Below, in pieces: positions 51,157 to 59,900 of a stretch of DNA of 64,000 bases. The stretch comes from JBMOKU01 sp049324315 (GTDB lineage: Bacteria > Bacillota > Clostridia > Peptostreptococcales > Thermotaleaceae). The position numbers were made by a program, and so were the translations under genes. The notes under the pieces were generated by a model. That model made no database searches. It was not told where the DNA came from and worked only from the letters and a program-made list of their open reading frames with translations. The stretch lies in NCBI GenBank assembly GCA_049324315.1, contig JBMOKU010000032.1:1-64000 (forward strand), given 5' to 3'. Position 1 is the first letter of the stretch. Each line of letters begins with the position of its first letter.

Positions 51157-52158
51157 TTACTCACCTTCACTTAACTGCTGCATTTCCGCTATCTCAGTTA
51201 ATTCATGCAGCTTCTGTTTTAATAGATTCTTATCAATGAGATTAAATGTGTATTCAGAAATCAAAGTGGGCGACAAGCTTCTTGATAATGCAAATTCCAC
51301 CACTTCGTCATCTTTATTGGCACAAAGTATAACCCCAACACTTGGGTTTTCGCTTTGCTTTTTATGCTCTCTATCAAGTGCTTCCAAATAAAAATTCATC
51401 TTACCTAAATGTTCAGGCTTAAATGTACCTATTTTTAATTCAAAAGCTACTAAACACGTAAGACCTCTGTGGTAAAACAGAAGATCAATATAATAGTCGC
51501 TGTTACCAACCGAAACCCTATACTCCTCACCAATAAAAGTGAAATCTCTCCCAATTTCCAAGATGAAATTCTTTAAGTTTCGGATAATCGCTTTTTTGAA
51601 GTCATGTTCGGAAAATCGCTCAGGTAAATTTAAAAACTCAAGAACATAGGTATCCAGAAAATTATTCTTAATTTCTTTTGATACCGATACAGGCTCTAAT
51701 TTTTCAGTTGACAACATATATCTTTCATAGTACCCACTGTCTAACTGCCTTTGGAGTTCTCTTGCCGAATAATTCTCTTTGATGCACAGTTTAATATAGA
51801 ATTCTCTTTCACTTATTGACTTGGAAGCTGATAAAATCGCAAGATGATTGGACCAGCTAATTTGTGTCAACAGTGTTGACACAAATTCACTATCTTTATA
51901 GGTTTCATAAAATTGCTTCATTCTATAAAGTCCTCGGCGATTGAATCCTTTGATCCCATGACAGTTTTCCGATATAAATTTTGACATTTCATCGATATAT
52001 GAACTGCCCCATTTTTGACTTTGCATTTGTTCTGAAATATATTTTCCTACATTCCAATATAGCAAAATCAACTCTTCATTAACTTTACGAAGAGCATTTT
52101 CTCTTGCGTTTTGTATTAAATCAACCACCTTAATAAAATCTTTACTTAAATCCGTCAT
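51157..52158 (-). CDS. DUF1016 (YhcG-type) PDDEXK nuclease-like protein
   Basis: 333 residues. The N-terminal helical region (LLYWNVGKYISEQ, KWGSSYIDEMSKFISENC) and SWSNHLAILSASKS are the DUF1016 N domain. The C-terminal half carries a PD-(D/E)XK-like core: YYIDLLFYHRGLTCLVAFEL then K, with the Asp and the Glu-x-Lys in place. Family members often lie near restriction or other defence genes. The intact gene is followed upstream by a broken relative (52261-52496). The in-cell role is not established. Confidence 0.85.
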   Translation of the reverse strand: MTDLSKDFIKVVDLIQNARENALRKVNEELILLYWNVGKYISEQMQSQKWGSSYIDEMSKFISENCHGIKGFNRRGLYRMKQFYETYKDSEFVSTLLTQISWSNHLAILSASKSISEREFYIKLCIKENYSARELQRQLDSGYYERYMLSTEKLEPVSVSKEIKNNFLDTYVLEFLNLPERFSEHDFKKAIIRNLKNFILEIGRDFTFIGEEYRVSVGNSDYYIDLLFYHRGLTCLVAFELKIGTFKPEHLGKMNFYLEALDREHKKQSENPSVGVILCANKDDEVVEFALSRSLSPTLISEYTFNLIDKNLLKQKLHELTEIAEMQQLSEGE

Positions 52159-52260
52159 TTTCGATTTCTCCTAACATTGCTTTTCTATTTCATTCATAAA
52201 TAATCTTTACGTAAGTCGAGAAAACTGTCCCTATGGTTCTAAATCTGTCTCTTTAATTCC

Positions 52261-52496
52261 TTACAGATCAATTGGAATTAATAGCTTCCTGCTCATAAAA
52301 ATCTCTAGCATTTTATCAGAAACATTCAATATCCCACAGTAATGTGATCAACTCAATTTAACAGACAGTGTCTGTTGTTTTTAATATTCTAAATAGAACC
52401 TTCGCATATACTGAAGGTTTGAATCCTAGAAGCCTTTACCTAGTTCCCTTGTCAATTCATATCTTATTGAATTATTACATTTATCATCAGGCAATT
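52261..52496 (-). pseudogene. Degenerate second DUF1016 gene
   Basis: One minus-strand frame reads ELTRELGKGF, stop, DSNLQYMRRFYLEY, stop, KQQTLSVKLS, stop, SHYCGILNVSDKM, which lines up with the DUF1016 N domain (GKGFS.SNL.YMR.FY, LSWSHY). Three in-frame stops sit at Ser/Trp-like positions. The remaining gap to 52700 holds only an AT-rich hairpin (52530-52556). Confidence 0.75.
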
Positions 52497-52513
52497 TTTC
52501 ATTTCTTCCTTCA

Positions 52514-52571
52514 TTCTAGCATAAAAAAAGATATATGGAAATCATAACCATATATCCTGACAGGTTTTCGT
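52514..52571. repeat. Imperfect intergenic repeat D, copy 1
   Basis: About 58 bp with ATATATGG/CCATATAT hairpin, CATTCTAGCATAAAA at the left and ATATATCCTGACAGGTTT at the right. It resembles 60174-60230 at roughly 70 percent by eye. The two copies flank the accessory island. Confidence 0.45.
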
Positions 52572-52700
52572 ATTAACAGCTCTTTTGTGCCCTTCCAAAT
52601 AAAGAAATCATCTCTTTTCTCCATATTTTAACTACAACCTTTACTAGAATTAGAGGCCACGGATTTCTTTATAAGACATGATTTTGTACCTATCACTTTA

Positions 52701-53009
52701 TTATAGAACCTCACGAAGCATTATTCTCTTTTCAAAGCCGCCTCTTTCCGCTCTCTTTTGCTTCTGAATCATACATACCTGTTCCTTCATAGCACCTTTA
52801 GCGGCAATAATAGCATCAATTACTTCTAAAATATCCGCAATCTCTTCAATGCTGTCACTTTCAGCAAACTCCTGCACTTCTTCTTGAAGCTTCGTCACAA
52901 GGGCTTTGTAATACTCATCCTTCGACAATACGGTAGTAACCGCCTTTTTTCCCTCTGCTTCTATTATATCCGGTATTTTATCTCTAACCAATTTATTATA
53001 AACAGGCAT
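52701..53009 (-). CDS. MazG-like nucleotide pyrophosphohydrolase, paralog 1
   Basis: 102 residues, all-helical MazG/PRA-PH-like fold: YNKLVRDKIPDIIEAEGK is the typical N-terminal block, and LQEEVQEFAESDSIEEIADI followed by LEV holds the Mg-binding E-x2-E ... E-x2-D pattern. Such enzymes hydrolyse non-canonical nucleoside triphosphates. AAAGGAGGATTGCAAT precedes the ATG. It is about 85 percent identical by eye to the copy at 56131-56439. Its upstream Nudix partner is reduced to a fragment. Confidence 0.85.
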   Translation of the reverse strand: MPVYNKLVRDKIPDIIEAEGKKAVTTVLSKDEYYKALVTKLQEEVQEFAESDSIEEIADILEVIDAIIAAKGAMKEQVCMIQKQKRAERGGFEKRIMLREVL

Positions 53010-53097
53010 ATTGCAATCCTCCTTTACTTTTCATGAATAAAATTCTTTATCAACATCATCATAATTCGAAGCCGTGTTCAAAACAGGAAAACGCAGA

Positions 53098-53240
53098 TTA
53101 CACCTTCTGATTTAATATCAACAGTTCAACAATAGGAATATCTACTGGCGCAGGCACAAATTCCGTTAATCTATCTATATACACCCATACATATCCGTCA
53201 TGATCAATTAGACTGATATCTCCCTTTACCATTAATCTCA
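53098..53240 (-). pseudogene. C-terminal fragment of a MutT-like Nudix gene
   Basis: The minus-strand frame VKGDISLIDHDGYVWVYIDR ends in VDIPIVELLILNQKV and a stop. It aligns closely with the last 45 residues of the intact Nudix protein (56524-56919). The Nudix box is missing. It keeps the same order, Nudix then MazG-like, as the intact operon. Confidence 0.8.
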
Positions 53241-53274
53241 AACATACTCACTTCAAAAAATAATGCTTATCCTC

Positions 53275-53995
53275 TTACGTGATAGGTATTCGCTCATCGG
53301 GTTTCTGATAATGTTTCTGATGGAGAAAAACACCATATTGATTATTTTTCTTTAAATGCTTTATCAAATTTTCACGTTCTAGCTCTATTATGTCATGATA
53401 GTTGCCATAATGGTTAAGTATTTTATCTGCCAGATTATCAATCTTTCTTCCAGACAAAGGCATTACACAAAATTCTCTTATGGACTTTGTAAATTCTGAA
53501 CCATCCCTGGCCTGCTCATACTTTTCAAGTCTATAATTCCCATCCGCATTTTTAACGTAGGTAATTGCAACAGGGACAATACTCCCTCCCTCAGCTGAAA
53601 GGGTTTTATCATACAAGAAATACTGTTTGCTAAAGGTGGTTGCAAAAACCTTAAGCTTGTCACCTTCTTCATAGCTGCCAAAAATATGGGGTGCAACAAT
53701 GGTAAACTCACCCCTACGACCTTTGTTTTTTTCGATTTCCGCTGAATATACAAGCCTTTGGATAGGATCATTTCCATCATAGGCAAAGTCCGGCAGTTCT
53801 ACTTTTTGCCTTATAGAAAGTTGACCAAACCACTCCGTAGGAGACAAAGCTTTATCGGTAACATTACTCCTTTCCCCTAAAAGCTCTATGCAAAGCCGCA
53901 TCATAATTTGTCCCCGCAAATCATTTTCAACATTTCCTTATTACATAACTTGCGGTAATGCTCATATTTAAGACAGTGAGAAATGCTCGCTCCAT
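53275..53995 (-). pseudogene. blaR1-like M56 sensor with large internal deletion
   Basis: The first 20 codons (MERAFLTVLNMSITASYVI) are the usual start of BlaR1/M56 sensors and overlap the blaI stop (ATGA). The frame then stops, and the next recognisable part is the C-terminal extracellular domain, open from 53919 to 53275 (SPTEWFGQLS, YEEGDKLKVFATTFSKQYFL, YGNYHD). TM helices and the M56 metalloprotease are absent. The remaining 53275-53919 frame could give a 214-residue orphan domain but lacks a signal peptide. Confidence 0.75.
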
Positions 53996-53997
53996 CA

Positions 53998-54360
53998 TCA
54001 TTTCTCCTCATAACTGTCAATAAGCTTTTTAAGCTGGTCAGCTTCTTGTTTGTTTAACTTCTTGTCACTCATAAATGCAGTAATAAACTGCGGCAGCGAG
54101 CCGCCAAAAGTGCGCTTGATAAACTGTTCACTTTCAAATTTTTGTACCTGCTCCCGCTTTATAAGGGCCGTAACAATGGTATTTTCATTCTTTAAAACAC
54201 CCCGTTCACAGAGCCTTTTTAATATGGTGTAGGTAGTGGATTTTTTCCAGCCCAAATGTTTCTCACAAAGAGCCACCAGTTCCCCGGACCCAATAGGCTC
54301 ATTTTCCCACACGATGGTGGCAAAACGGTATTCACTCTCACAAAGCTTTAAATGCTCCAT
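53998..54360 (-). CDS. BlaI/MecI/CopY-family repressor
   Basis: Winged-helix repressor of about 120 residues. The DNA-binding part is LCESEYRFATIVWENEPIGS, GELVALCEKHLGWKKSTTYT, ILKRLCERGVLKNE; the C-terminal dimerisation helices follow. In the family, a BlaR1 sensor induces cleavage of this repressor in response to beta-lactams. Here that sensor is broken, so the gene may repress permanently. The ATG at 54360 has GGAGGTG upstream. Two matching dyads lie in its promoter region (54376-54419). Confidence 0.88.
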   Translation of the reverse strand: MEHLKLCESEYRFATIVWENEPIGSGELVALCEKHLGWKKSTTYTILKRLCERGVLKNENTIVTALIKREQVQKFESEQFIKRTFGGSLPQFITAFMSDKKLNKQEADQLKKLIDSYEEK

Positions 54361-54375
54361 CATCACACCTCCTCG

Positions 54376-54419
54376 GTCTACAACGGTAGACTTCACACTT
54401 CAAGTCTACCGTTGTAGAC
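54376..54419. promoter_or_regulatory. Paired BlaI-type operators
   Basis: GTCTACAACGGTAGAC (54376-54391) and GTCTACCGTTGTAGAC (54404-54419), each a GTCTAC-N4-GTAGAC dyad, centred 28 bp apart and mirror images of each other. They lie just upstream of the blaI ribosome site. Confidence 0.75.
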
Positions 54420-54563
54420 CTCCTTTGTCAAGAATAAAAAAAGAGCCATCATTGTGATAACTCCTTATAAGCAAATACAACTAACATGGGTATTCAAAAA
54501 TCAATGTAACAACAGTATTTCATCTTATGGATATACGCTTCAAAATAGAATGTATTTTCTTTC

Positions 54564-54591
54564 GTAGGGGACGGTCTCTGTGCCGTCCCGC
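54564..54591. repeat. GTAGGGG-type hairpin repeat
   Basis: GTAGGGGACGG and CCGTCCCGC form a hairpin. It shares the GTAGGGG end with the 141-bp element at 33173-33313, and is a likely remnant of the same broad class. Confidence 0.45.
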
Positions 54592-54640
54592 AAAACAAAA
54601 TATCATTTTAAAAGCGTAATTAATAGCACAAGAATTTTAT

Positions 54641-55549
54641 TCATGCCTTCGATTTCAGATCCGCTTCCAAAGCCAAATACCTATAAATCATATCATCCAA
54701 TTCCCTGCTTACATCCAAAATATCCTCGCTTAGGTGATTTTGTTCTACAACAACCAAATCATTCAACCTTTCTCTCGTTTCTTCTATGTTCTCTTTTAGC
54801 ACTGCCAGCTCATCATATCTTTCATCACTGGTTCGCGATTTTTTATATTGCTTTTCCTCATACAAATGGCGGTCAGCTTCTTGGAATGCTGTCTGCAAAT
54901 CTGACAAATCATCAAAAGTAGCTGCACCCATACTGACGTAGATTTCATCATCCTTGGAATTCTTACGAATCTTTCTTCTTATTCTATCCATAAATTTATG
55001 GATATCATTATCCTTTACATCATGCAGTAGGATCACAAACTCATCTCCACCATACCGGAAAGCAATGTCTTTTGATCTAATAGATTCCTTAATGGAGTCC
55101 GCTACGACCCTAATCATCCTGTCTCCTACAGCATGTCCATTCCTGTCATTTGCTTCTTTCAAGTTATCAATATCAACGATTACCAAAGCATTGAATGGAT
55201 AACACGATTCTTTACACCTATTCTTCAGCATATGTTCCCACATATTTCGATTATATAATCCGCTCATAAGGTCCTTATATGCAATACGGGAAAGTCTATC
55301 CCTATGGGCAGTATCCGTAAACTCCACCACATATATTGTTTGATTTTTTACATGTATTCTCTCAATAGAGACCTTAAACGTACCACACATTTCAGTACCG
55401 AAATCTCCTGTCCTTATTCTCTCAAAAGCTCCTATCTTATCTAAAAAGATGTTGATTTCAACGTTGCAACTGCCACTGACATATAAAACCTCACCGTGGT
55501 CATCCATGAGTATACAGCCTGAGTTTGCTTTATATGTATTTTCAATCAT
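54641..55549 (-). CDS. Diguanylate cyclase with C-terminal Spo0E-like domain
   Basis: 302 residues. N-terminal PAS-like sensor (1-85, CILMDDHGEVLYVSGS), then a GGDEF domain (about 90-245) with the intact active site RYGGDEFVIL and inhibitory RxxD (RSKD, 5 residues before GGDEF). The last 50 residues (ETRERLNDLVVVEQNHLSED, ILDVSRELDDMIYRYLALEA) are nearly the same as the end of the XRE protein at 40295-40690 and fit the Spo0E pattern S-x-x-L-D. It should make c-di-GMP and may also touch Spo0A~P. No TM helix; cytosolic. Confidence 0.88.
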   Translation of the reverse strand: MIENTYKANSGCILMDDHGEVLYVSGSCNVEINIFLDKIGAFERIRTGDFGTEMCGTFKVSIERIHVKNQTIYVVEFTDTAHRDRLSRIAYKDLMSGLYNRNMWEHMLKNRCKESCYPFNALVIVDIDNLKEANDRNGHAVGDRMIRVVADSIKESIRSKDIAFRYGGDEFVILLHDVKDNDIHKFMDRIRRKIRKNSKDDEIYVSMGAATFDDLSDLQTAFQEADRHLYEEKQYKKSRTSDERYDELAVLKENIEETRERLNDLVVVEQNHLSEDILDVSRELDDMIYRYLALEADLKSKA

Positions 55550-55580
55550 GAAAACATCCTCCCGTTAAACTCTACACCTT

Positions 55581-55643
55581 TGTTCTTTATTAGAACATGA
55601 TTTTGCAAAAAATGTCATATGATAAAAATGTTCTAATAAAACA
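55581..55643. promoter_or_regulatory. XRE operator region
   Basis: TGTTCTTTATTAGAACA (55581-55597) is a perfect 6-bp-arm dyad. A related half-degenerate copy TGTTCTAATAAAACA lies at 55629-55643. Both are between the GGDEF-Spo0E gene (divergent) and the XRE gene at 55658. Confidence 0.65.
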
Positions 55644-55657
55644 CAAAGGTGATTGAT

Positions 55658-55903
55658 ATGAGAATCATAATAGATAATAAAAATAAGAATTTGATTGGCT
55701 CACGAGTCAAAGAAGCAAGAGTAAAAAATAACCTTACACAAGAGCAGCTTTCAGTAAAACTTGAAACCATGGCCATATATATTGACAGGGCAAGTATCTC
55801 TAAGCTTGAGCAGCAAAAAAGAATCGTTACGGACTATGAACTGATGGCTTTAAGTAAAATACTAAAAGTCAGTATATCTTGGCTTCTTGATATTGAAGAA
55901 TAG
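55658..55903 (+). CDS. Small XRE-family regulator
   Basis: About 81 residues consisting almost only of the HTH domain (LIGSRVKEARVKNNLTQEQL, RASISKLEQQKRIVTDYELM, SWLLDIEE). The ATG at 55658 follows AAAGGTGA; the GTG three codons earlier is possible. It is divergent from the GGDEF-Spo0E gene and is bordered on both sides by the identical 17-bp palindrome, so autoregulation and control of the neighbour are likely. A terminator lies at 55990-56028. Confidence 0.85.
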   Translation: MRIIIDNKNKNLIGSRVKEARVKNNLTQEQLSVKLETMAIYIDRASISKLEQQKRIVTDYELMALSKILKVSISWLLDIEE

Positions 55904-55913
55904 TTCGATATAA

Positions 55914-55930
55914 TGTTCTTTATTAGAACA
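55914..55930. promoter_or_regulatory. Identical palindrome downstream of XRE gene
   Basis: TGTTCTTTATTAGAACA, the same 17 bp as at 55581-55597, 11 bp after the XRE stop codon. Confidence 0.65.
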
Positions 55931-55989
55931 TTATATCATGAAACTATTTATTTTCAATAGTTTTCATACGCATATCTTTAATACCAAAT

Positions 55990-56028
55990 AAAAAATCCCG
56001 ATATGTTCTATATATATCAGGATTTTTT
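55990..56028. terminator. Terminator
   Basis: AAAAATCCCGATAT pairs with ATATCAGGATTTTT (one mismatch), between the XRE gene and the MazG-like gene; usable on both strands. Confidence 0.7.
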
Positions 56029-56130
56029 ATCAATTGGTGCCACATAAGTTATGAGATATACAAAAAGTACTTTACTACTGCATAAAAAGCATCCATATTA
56101 AATGGTTTCGTTTTTGCTTTCATCGCTTTA

Positions 56131-56439
56131 CTATAAAACCTCACGAAGCAGTATCTTTTTTTCAAAGCCGCCTCTTTCAGTTCGTTTTCGCTCCTGAATC
56201 ATACATACCTGTTCCTTCGTAACACCCTTAGCTGCAATAAGCGCATCGATTACCTCTAAAATATCCGCAATCTCTTCTATGCTGTCACTTTCAGCAAATT
56301 CTTGTACTTCTTCATGAAGTTTTGTCACAAGGGCTTTGTAGTACTCATCCTTAGGCAAGACGGTTGTAATCGCCCTTTTTCCTTCTGACTCTATTATATT
56401 TGATATTTTATCTCTGACTAATTTGTTATAAACAGGCAT
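56131..56439 (-). CDS. MazG-like nucleotide pyrophosphohydrolase, paralog 2
   Basis: 102 residues, same fold and motifs as 52701-53009: YNKLVRDKISNIIESEGKRA, and LHEEVQEFAESDSIEEIADI with the E-x2-E/E-x2-D ligands. Probably hydrolyses unusual NTPs. It is the third gene of the helicase-Nudix-MazG set on the minus strand (85 bp after the Nudix gene). Its Nudix partner is intact, unlike that of paralog 1, so this is probably the parental module. Confidence 0.85.
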   Translation of the reverse strand: MPVYNKLVRDKISNIIESEGKRAITTVLPKDEYYKALVTKLHEEVQEFAESDSIEEIADILEVIDALIAAKGVTKEQVCMIQERKRTERGGFEKKILLREVL

Positions 56440-56523
56440 ATCACGATCAACCTCTTTCTTGAATAAAATTCTTTATCAGCAGCATCATTGTCCTTGATTT
56501 GGTTTAAAACGTGGAATTTCAAA

Positions 56524-56919
56524 TTACGCTTTCTGCTTTGATATCAGCAGTTCAACAATAGGAATATCCGCTGGTGCTAGTTTAAAGTCCAACAATTTAT
56601 CTATATCTACCCACGTATACTCGTCATGATCTATTAGACTTATATCTCCTCTTACTATTTTTCCTTTGAATGCAAGTAATCGAATAACTCCTATTTCATA
56701 ACTATGGATATTCTCTCCTACATACTCCGTTACTTCTATGTCAATATTCATTTCTTCTTTTAATTCTCTTGTTAGACTCTGCTCAGGGCTTTCTCCTTTT
56801 TCTACCTTCCCCCCGGGGAATTCCCAATATCCTTCTAGAGCTTTTCCTCTCTTTCGCCTAGCTATAAGGACTTGTCCTTCTTTATTTAGTAGTATTGCAG
56901 CCACTACATCTATCATCAT
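56524..56919 (-). CDS. MutT-like Nudix hydrolase
   Basis: About 131 residues. The Nudix box GGKVEKGESPEQSLTRELKE followed by EMNI is complete. The 8-oxo-dGTPase-type start VVAAILLNKEGQVLIARRKR suggests removal of oxidised dNTPs. The ATG at 56919 follows AGGAAGTGAA; the longer frame to 56967 overlaps the helicase stop and is less likely. It begins 17 bp after the helicase gene and precedes the MazG-like gene: an operon combining a repair-type helicase with nucleotide-pool enzymes. Confidence 0.88.
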   Translation of the reverse strand: MMIDVVAAILLNKEGQVLIARRKRGKALEGYWEFPGGKVEKGESPEQSLTRELKEEMNIDIEVTEYVGENIHSYEIGVIRLLAFKGKIVRGDISLIDHDEYTWVDIDKLLDFKLAPADIPIVELLISKQKA

Positions 56920-56935
56920 TTCACTTCCTATTTTT

Positions 56936-59900
56936 CTATAATATACTCTTATTGGCCTTTGGAACAAACATAGATGGCATTTCTTCCTTCAATCGCCAGA
57001 TAAAGCTCATTGGTTTATTACCGGAATGACTCACATATTCACAAGACCCTAAGAATACAAAAGGTGCGGTGTATCCGTTCTCTGTTTTATACTCTCTTAC
57101 AAAGAGAGCAATTTTGTTTCCTGTTCTCCTATGATGAATATATCGCTGGGCTGTACTGCTTTCTTCTGAAACTTTACTTTGGGTCTGCCAATGAAAGAGT
57201 CTTTCATTTATGGCATAATCCTCGTAGAGAGTAGACGGAGAAAAGTCTTTTTCCGATTTGTTAAGGGTAATAAAGAAAATGTCCAACTCTTTATCTCTAA
57301 AATACTTTACACCTTCTCTAAATGATGGACTGCTTTCTTCACTAAAATATCCTAAGCCCGCCAATACTTGAGATGTTGAATAGCTACCATGTACGCCCAA
57401 AGGACATGGGAAAATAAAATCATTTTCAATTTCTAAAAAGTCAATGTTGTCATAATTGAATTGTAATATCTCTAAAATCTCTTCCTTCATTTCGTGATTC
57501 TCAATAATATGACGAACGCCCTCTTCTATTGTTAAAAATTCTTCCTTTCTAGGCTCTGCATGATAGAATGAATAGTAAAACATAGAAAGCATAAGTTTCT
57601 CTTCCTCGTTGTTGACTATGAATCCATCTTTTAGATAATCAATCATAAACTTGATAAGTTTCCTTGAGTTAATATGAAATAGACTTGGCAATTTCTTGGT
57701 AATCAACGTTTCATTAGGATAAGTAAAATCTTCCTTTAATCCTGCCTCTATCATCATTCTTCTAAAAGTTCTGTCACCACTTTTCCCATAAAAATCATAT
57801 AAGGATAAATGATAATACTTCAGGAAATTTTGCAGGGTCAATTCTAATCCTGTATCGTTTTCAAAATATTTCATTCTGCTGACAAGATTTTTCCTTGTAT
57901 TTGCACTTTCTTTTATATTTCTCAATATGTATTCTTTCGCCTGCTTTTCTAGCTGGATAAAACACCCCTTGGGTAGATTAAAAAAGCCGTTCTCCACATA
58001 ATGCCTTATTGAATGTTTTGATCTTCCTACTAGAGCAATAAATTTTTCCTCAAAATTATAGTTCTTATGAGCTTGTCCTACAAAATCTAGCACCGTGAGG
58101 CATTCTTTACCCTCGGATAACCTTAATCCTCTTCCTAACTGCTGTACAAACACAGTCAAGCTCTCTGTCGGTCTTAGAAATAATACAGTATTAATCTCCG
58201 GAATATCTACTCCTTCATTATATAAATCGACGACAAATATAAATTTAATTTCTCCCTGGACAAGCTTACTCTTCACATTTTCTCTTTCCCTTCGATCCAT
58301 TCCTGCGTACAAAGCCACCGAAGGTATATCTATACTATTGAAAAAGCTTGCCATGTATTTTGCATGATCGATACTTACGCAAAACCCCAGTCCCTTTACT
58401 TCATTGATATCTGCTACATACCGATCTAAGCTGTTTACAATCTGTTGACTTCTTATTTTGTTTGAAGTATACACGTTCTCCAATTCTTTTATATCGTAGC
58501 TGGCTCTACTCCACTTCAGCTTTGATAAGTCAACGGTATCTGTAACGCAAAAATATTGAAAAGGACACAATAGCTTCCTATCAATAGCTTCTGGTAATCT
58601 CATCTCACTGGCAATTGTATTTTCAAAGTATTCCAGTACATTTTTTCCGTCCATTCTTTCCGGTGTAGCTGTCAAACCTAATAGTATTTTAGGTTGATAA
58701 TAGTTTAAGAGTTTTTGATATGAATCCGCTGCTGCATGATGGAATTCATCTATAATAATAAAATCATAAAATTCACTTGATGTTTTTTCATAGAGCTTTG
58801 TACAATTGAAGCTTTGGATGCTGATAAACAAATGGTTTAGAGAATTTGGATTATTGCCTCCAACCATCAAATCTCCAAAATTATAATCTCTTACGATCCC
58901 TCTGAATGTATGTATACTTTGTTTAAGGATTTCTTCTCTATGGGCAACAAAAAGAAGTCTTGCTGAATGCCTATTTTTTGCTTTGAATCTTTTATAATCA
59001 AAGGCTGCGATCACAGTCTTTCCCACTCCAGTTGCAGCTACCAGTAGATTTTTATTCCTTCCAAAAACCTCTCTTTCAACTTGGAGTTTTTCTAGAATTT
59101 CCTTTTGATAATAATATGGTTGAATATCAAAAGGAAAATAGATATCAAGATTCTCACCTTGATTTTTGCTACTCAATGCATTTTTTAAGCTTTCCTTCTC
59201 TTGCTCATTTTCTCCATCAAAATATTTGAACTCTCCGTCATTCCAGTAGCTTTCAAAAGTAGCTTCGATTTTCCTAAGAATATCAAGGGAATCTTTTTCT
59301 GTTATCTTGATATTCCATTCTAAGCCCGATGTAAGCGCAGGATTAGATAAATTTGAAGATCCTATATAAGCAGTACTAAAACCTGTTTCTCTTTTAAACA
59401 TATAGGACTTTGCGTGGAGTCTTGTTCGATCAACATCGTAAGATATTTTAATCTTCGCATTTTTAAGCTTACTTAATTCTAAAATAGCTTTATAATCTGT
59501 TGCTTCCATATACGAGGTAGTAATAACTCTCAGCTTTCCTCCTCTATTTTCTGCAAACTCTTTAAGCTCTTCCATGATACATCTTAAACCACTCCACTTA
59601 ATAAAGGATACTAACATATCTATTGAATCAGAAGAAAGTATTTCTCTTTTTATTTCTTCTAACATGCTCGGTTCATAATGGGATCCTGTAAACAAAGTGC
59701 TTTGGGCAATCGAAGTAATAGGTCTACTTATTTTCTCTTTTCTAATGCTCTTGATGCTATTCATCTTGGAATATATCGATGTCAATATTTCTCCTTTTTC
59801 ACCAATTTTTAAAGCTTCAAATTCTTCTTGATCCAGTCGTTCACATAATATAGAAATGATATCGTTACAAGTTTTAATTTGCTTCAATAAGGCTTCTTCA

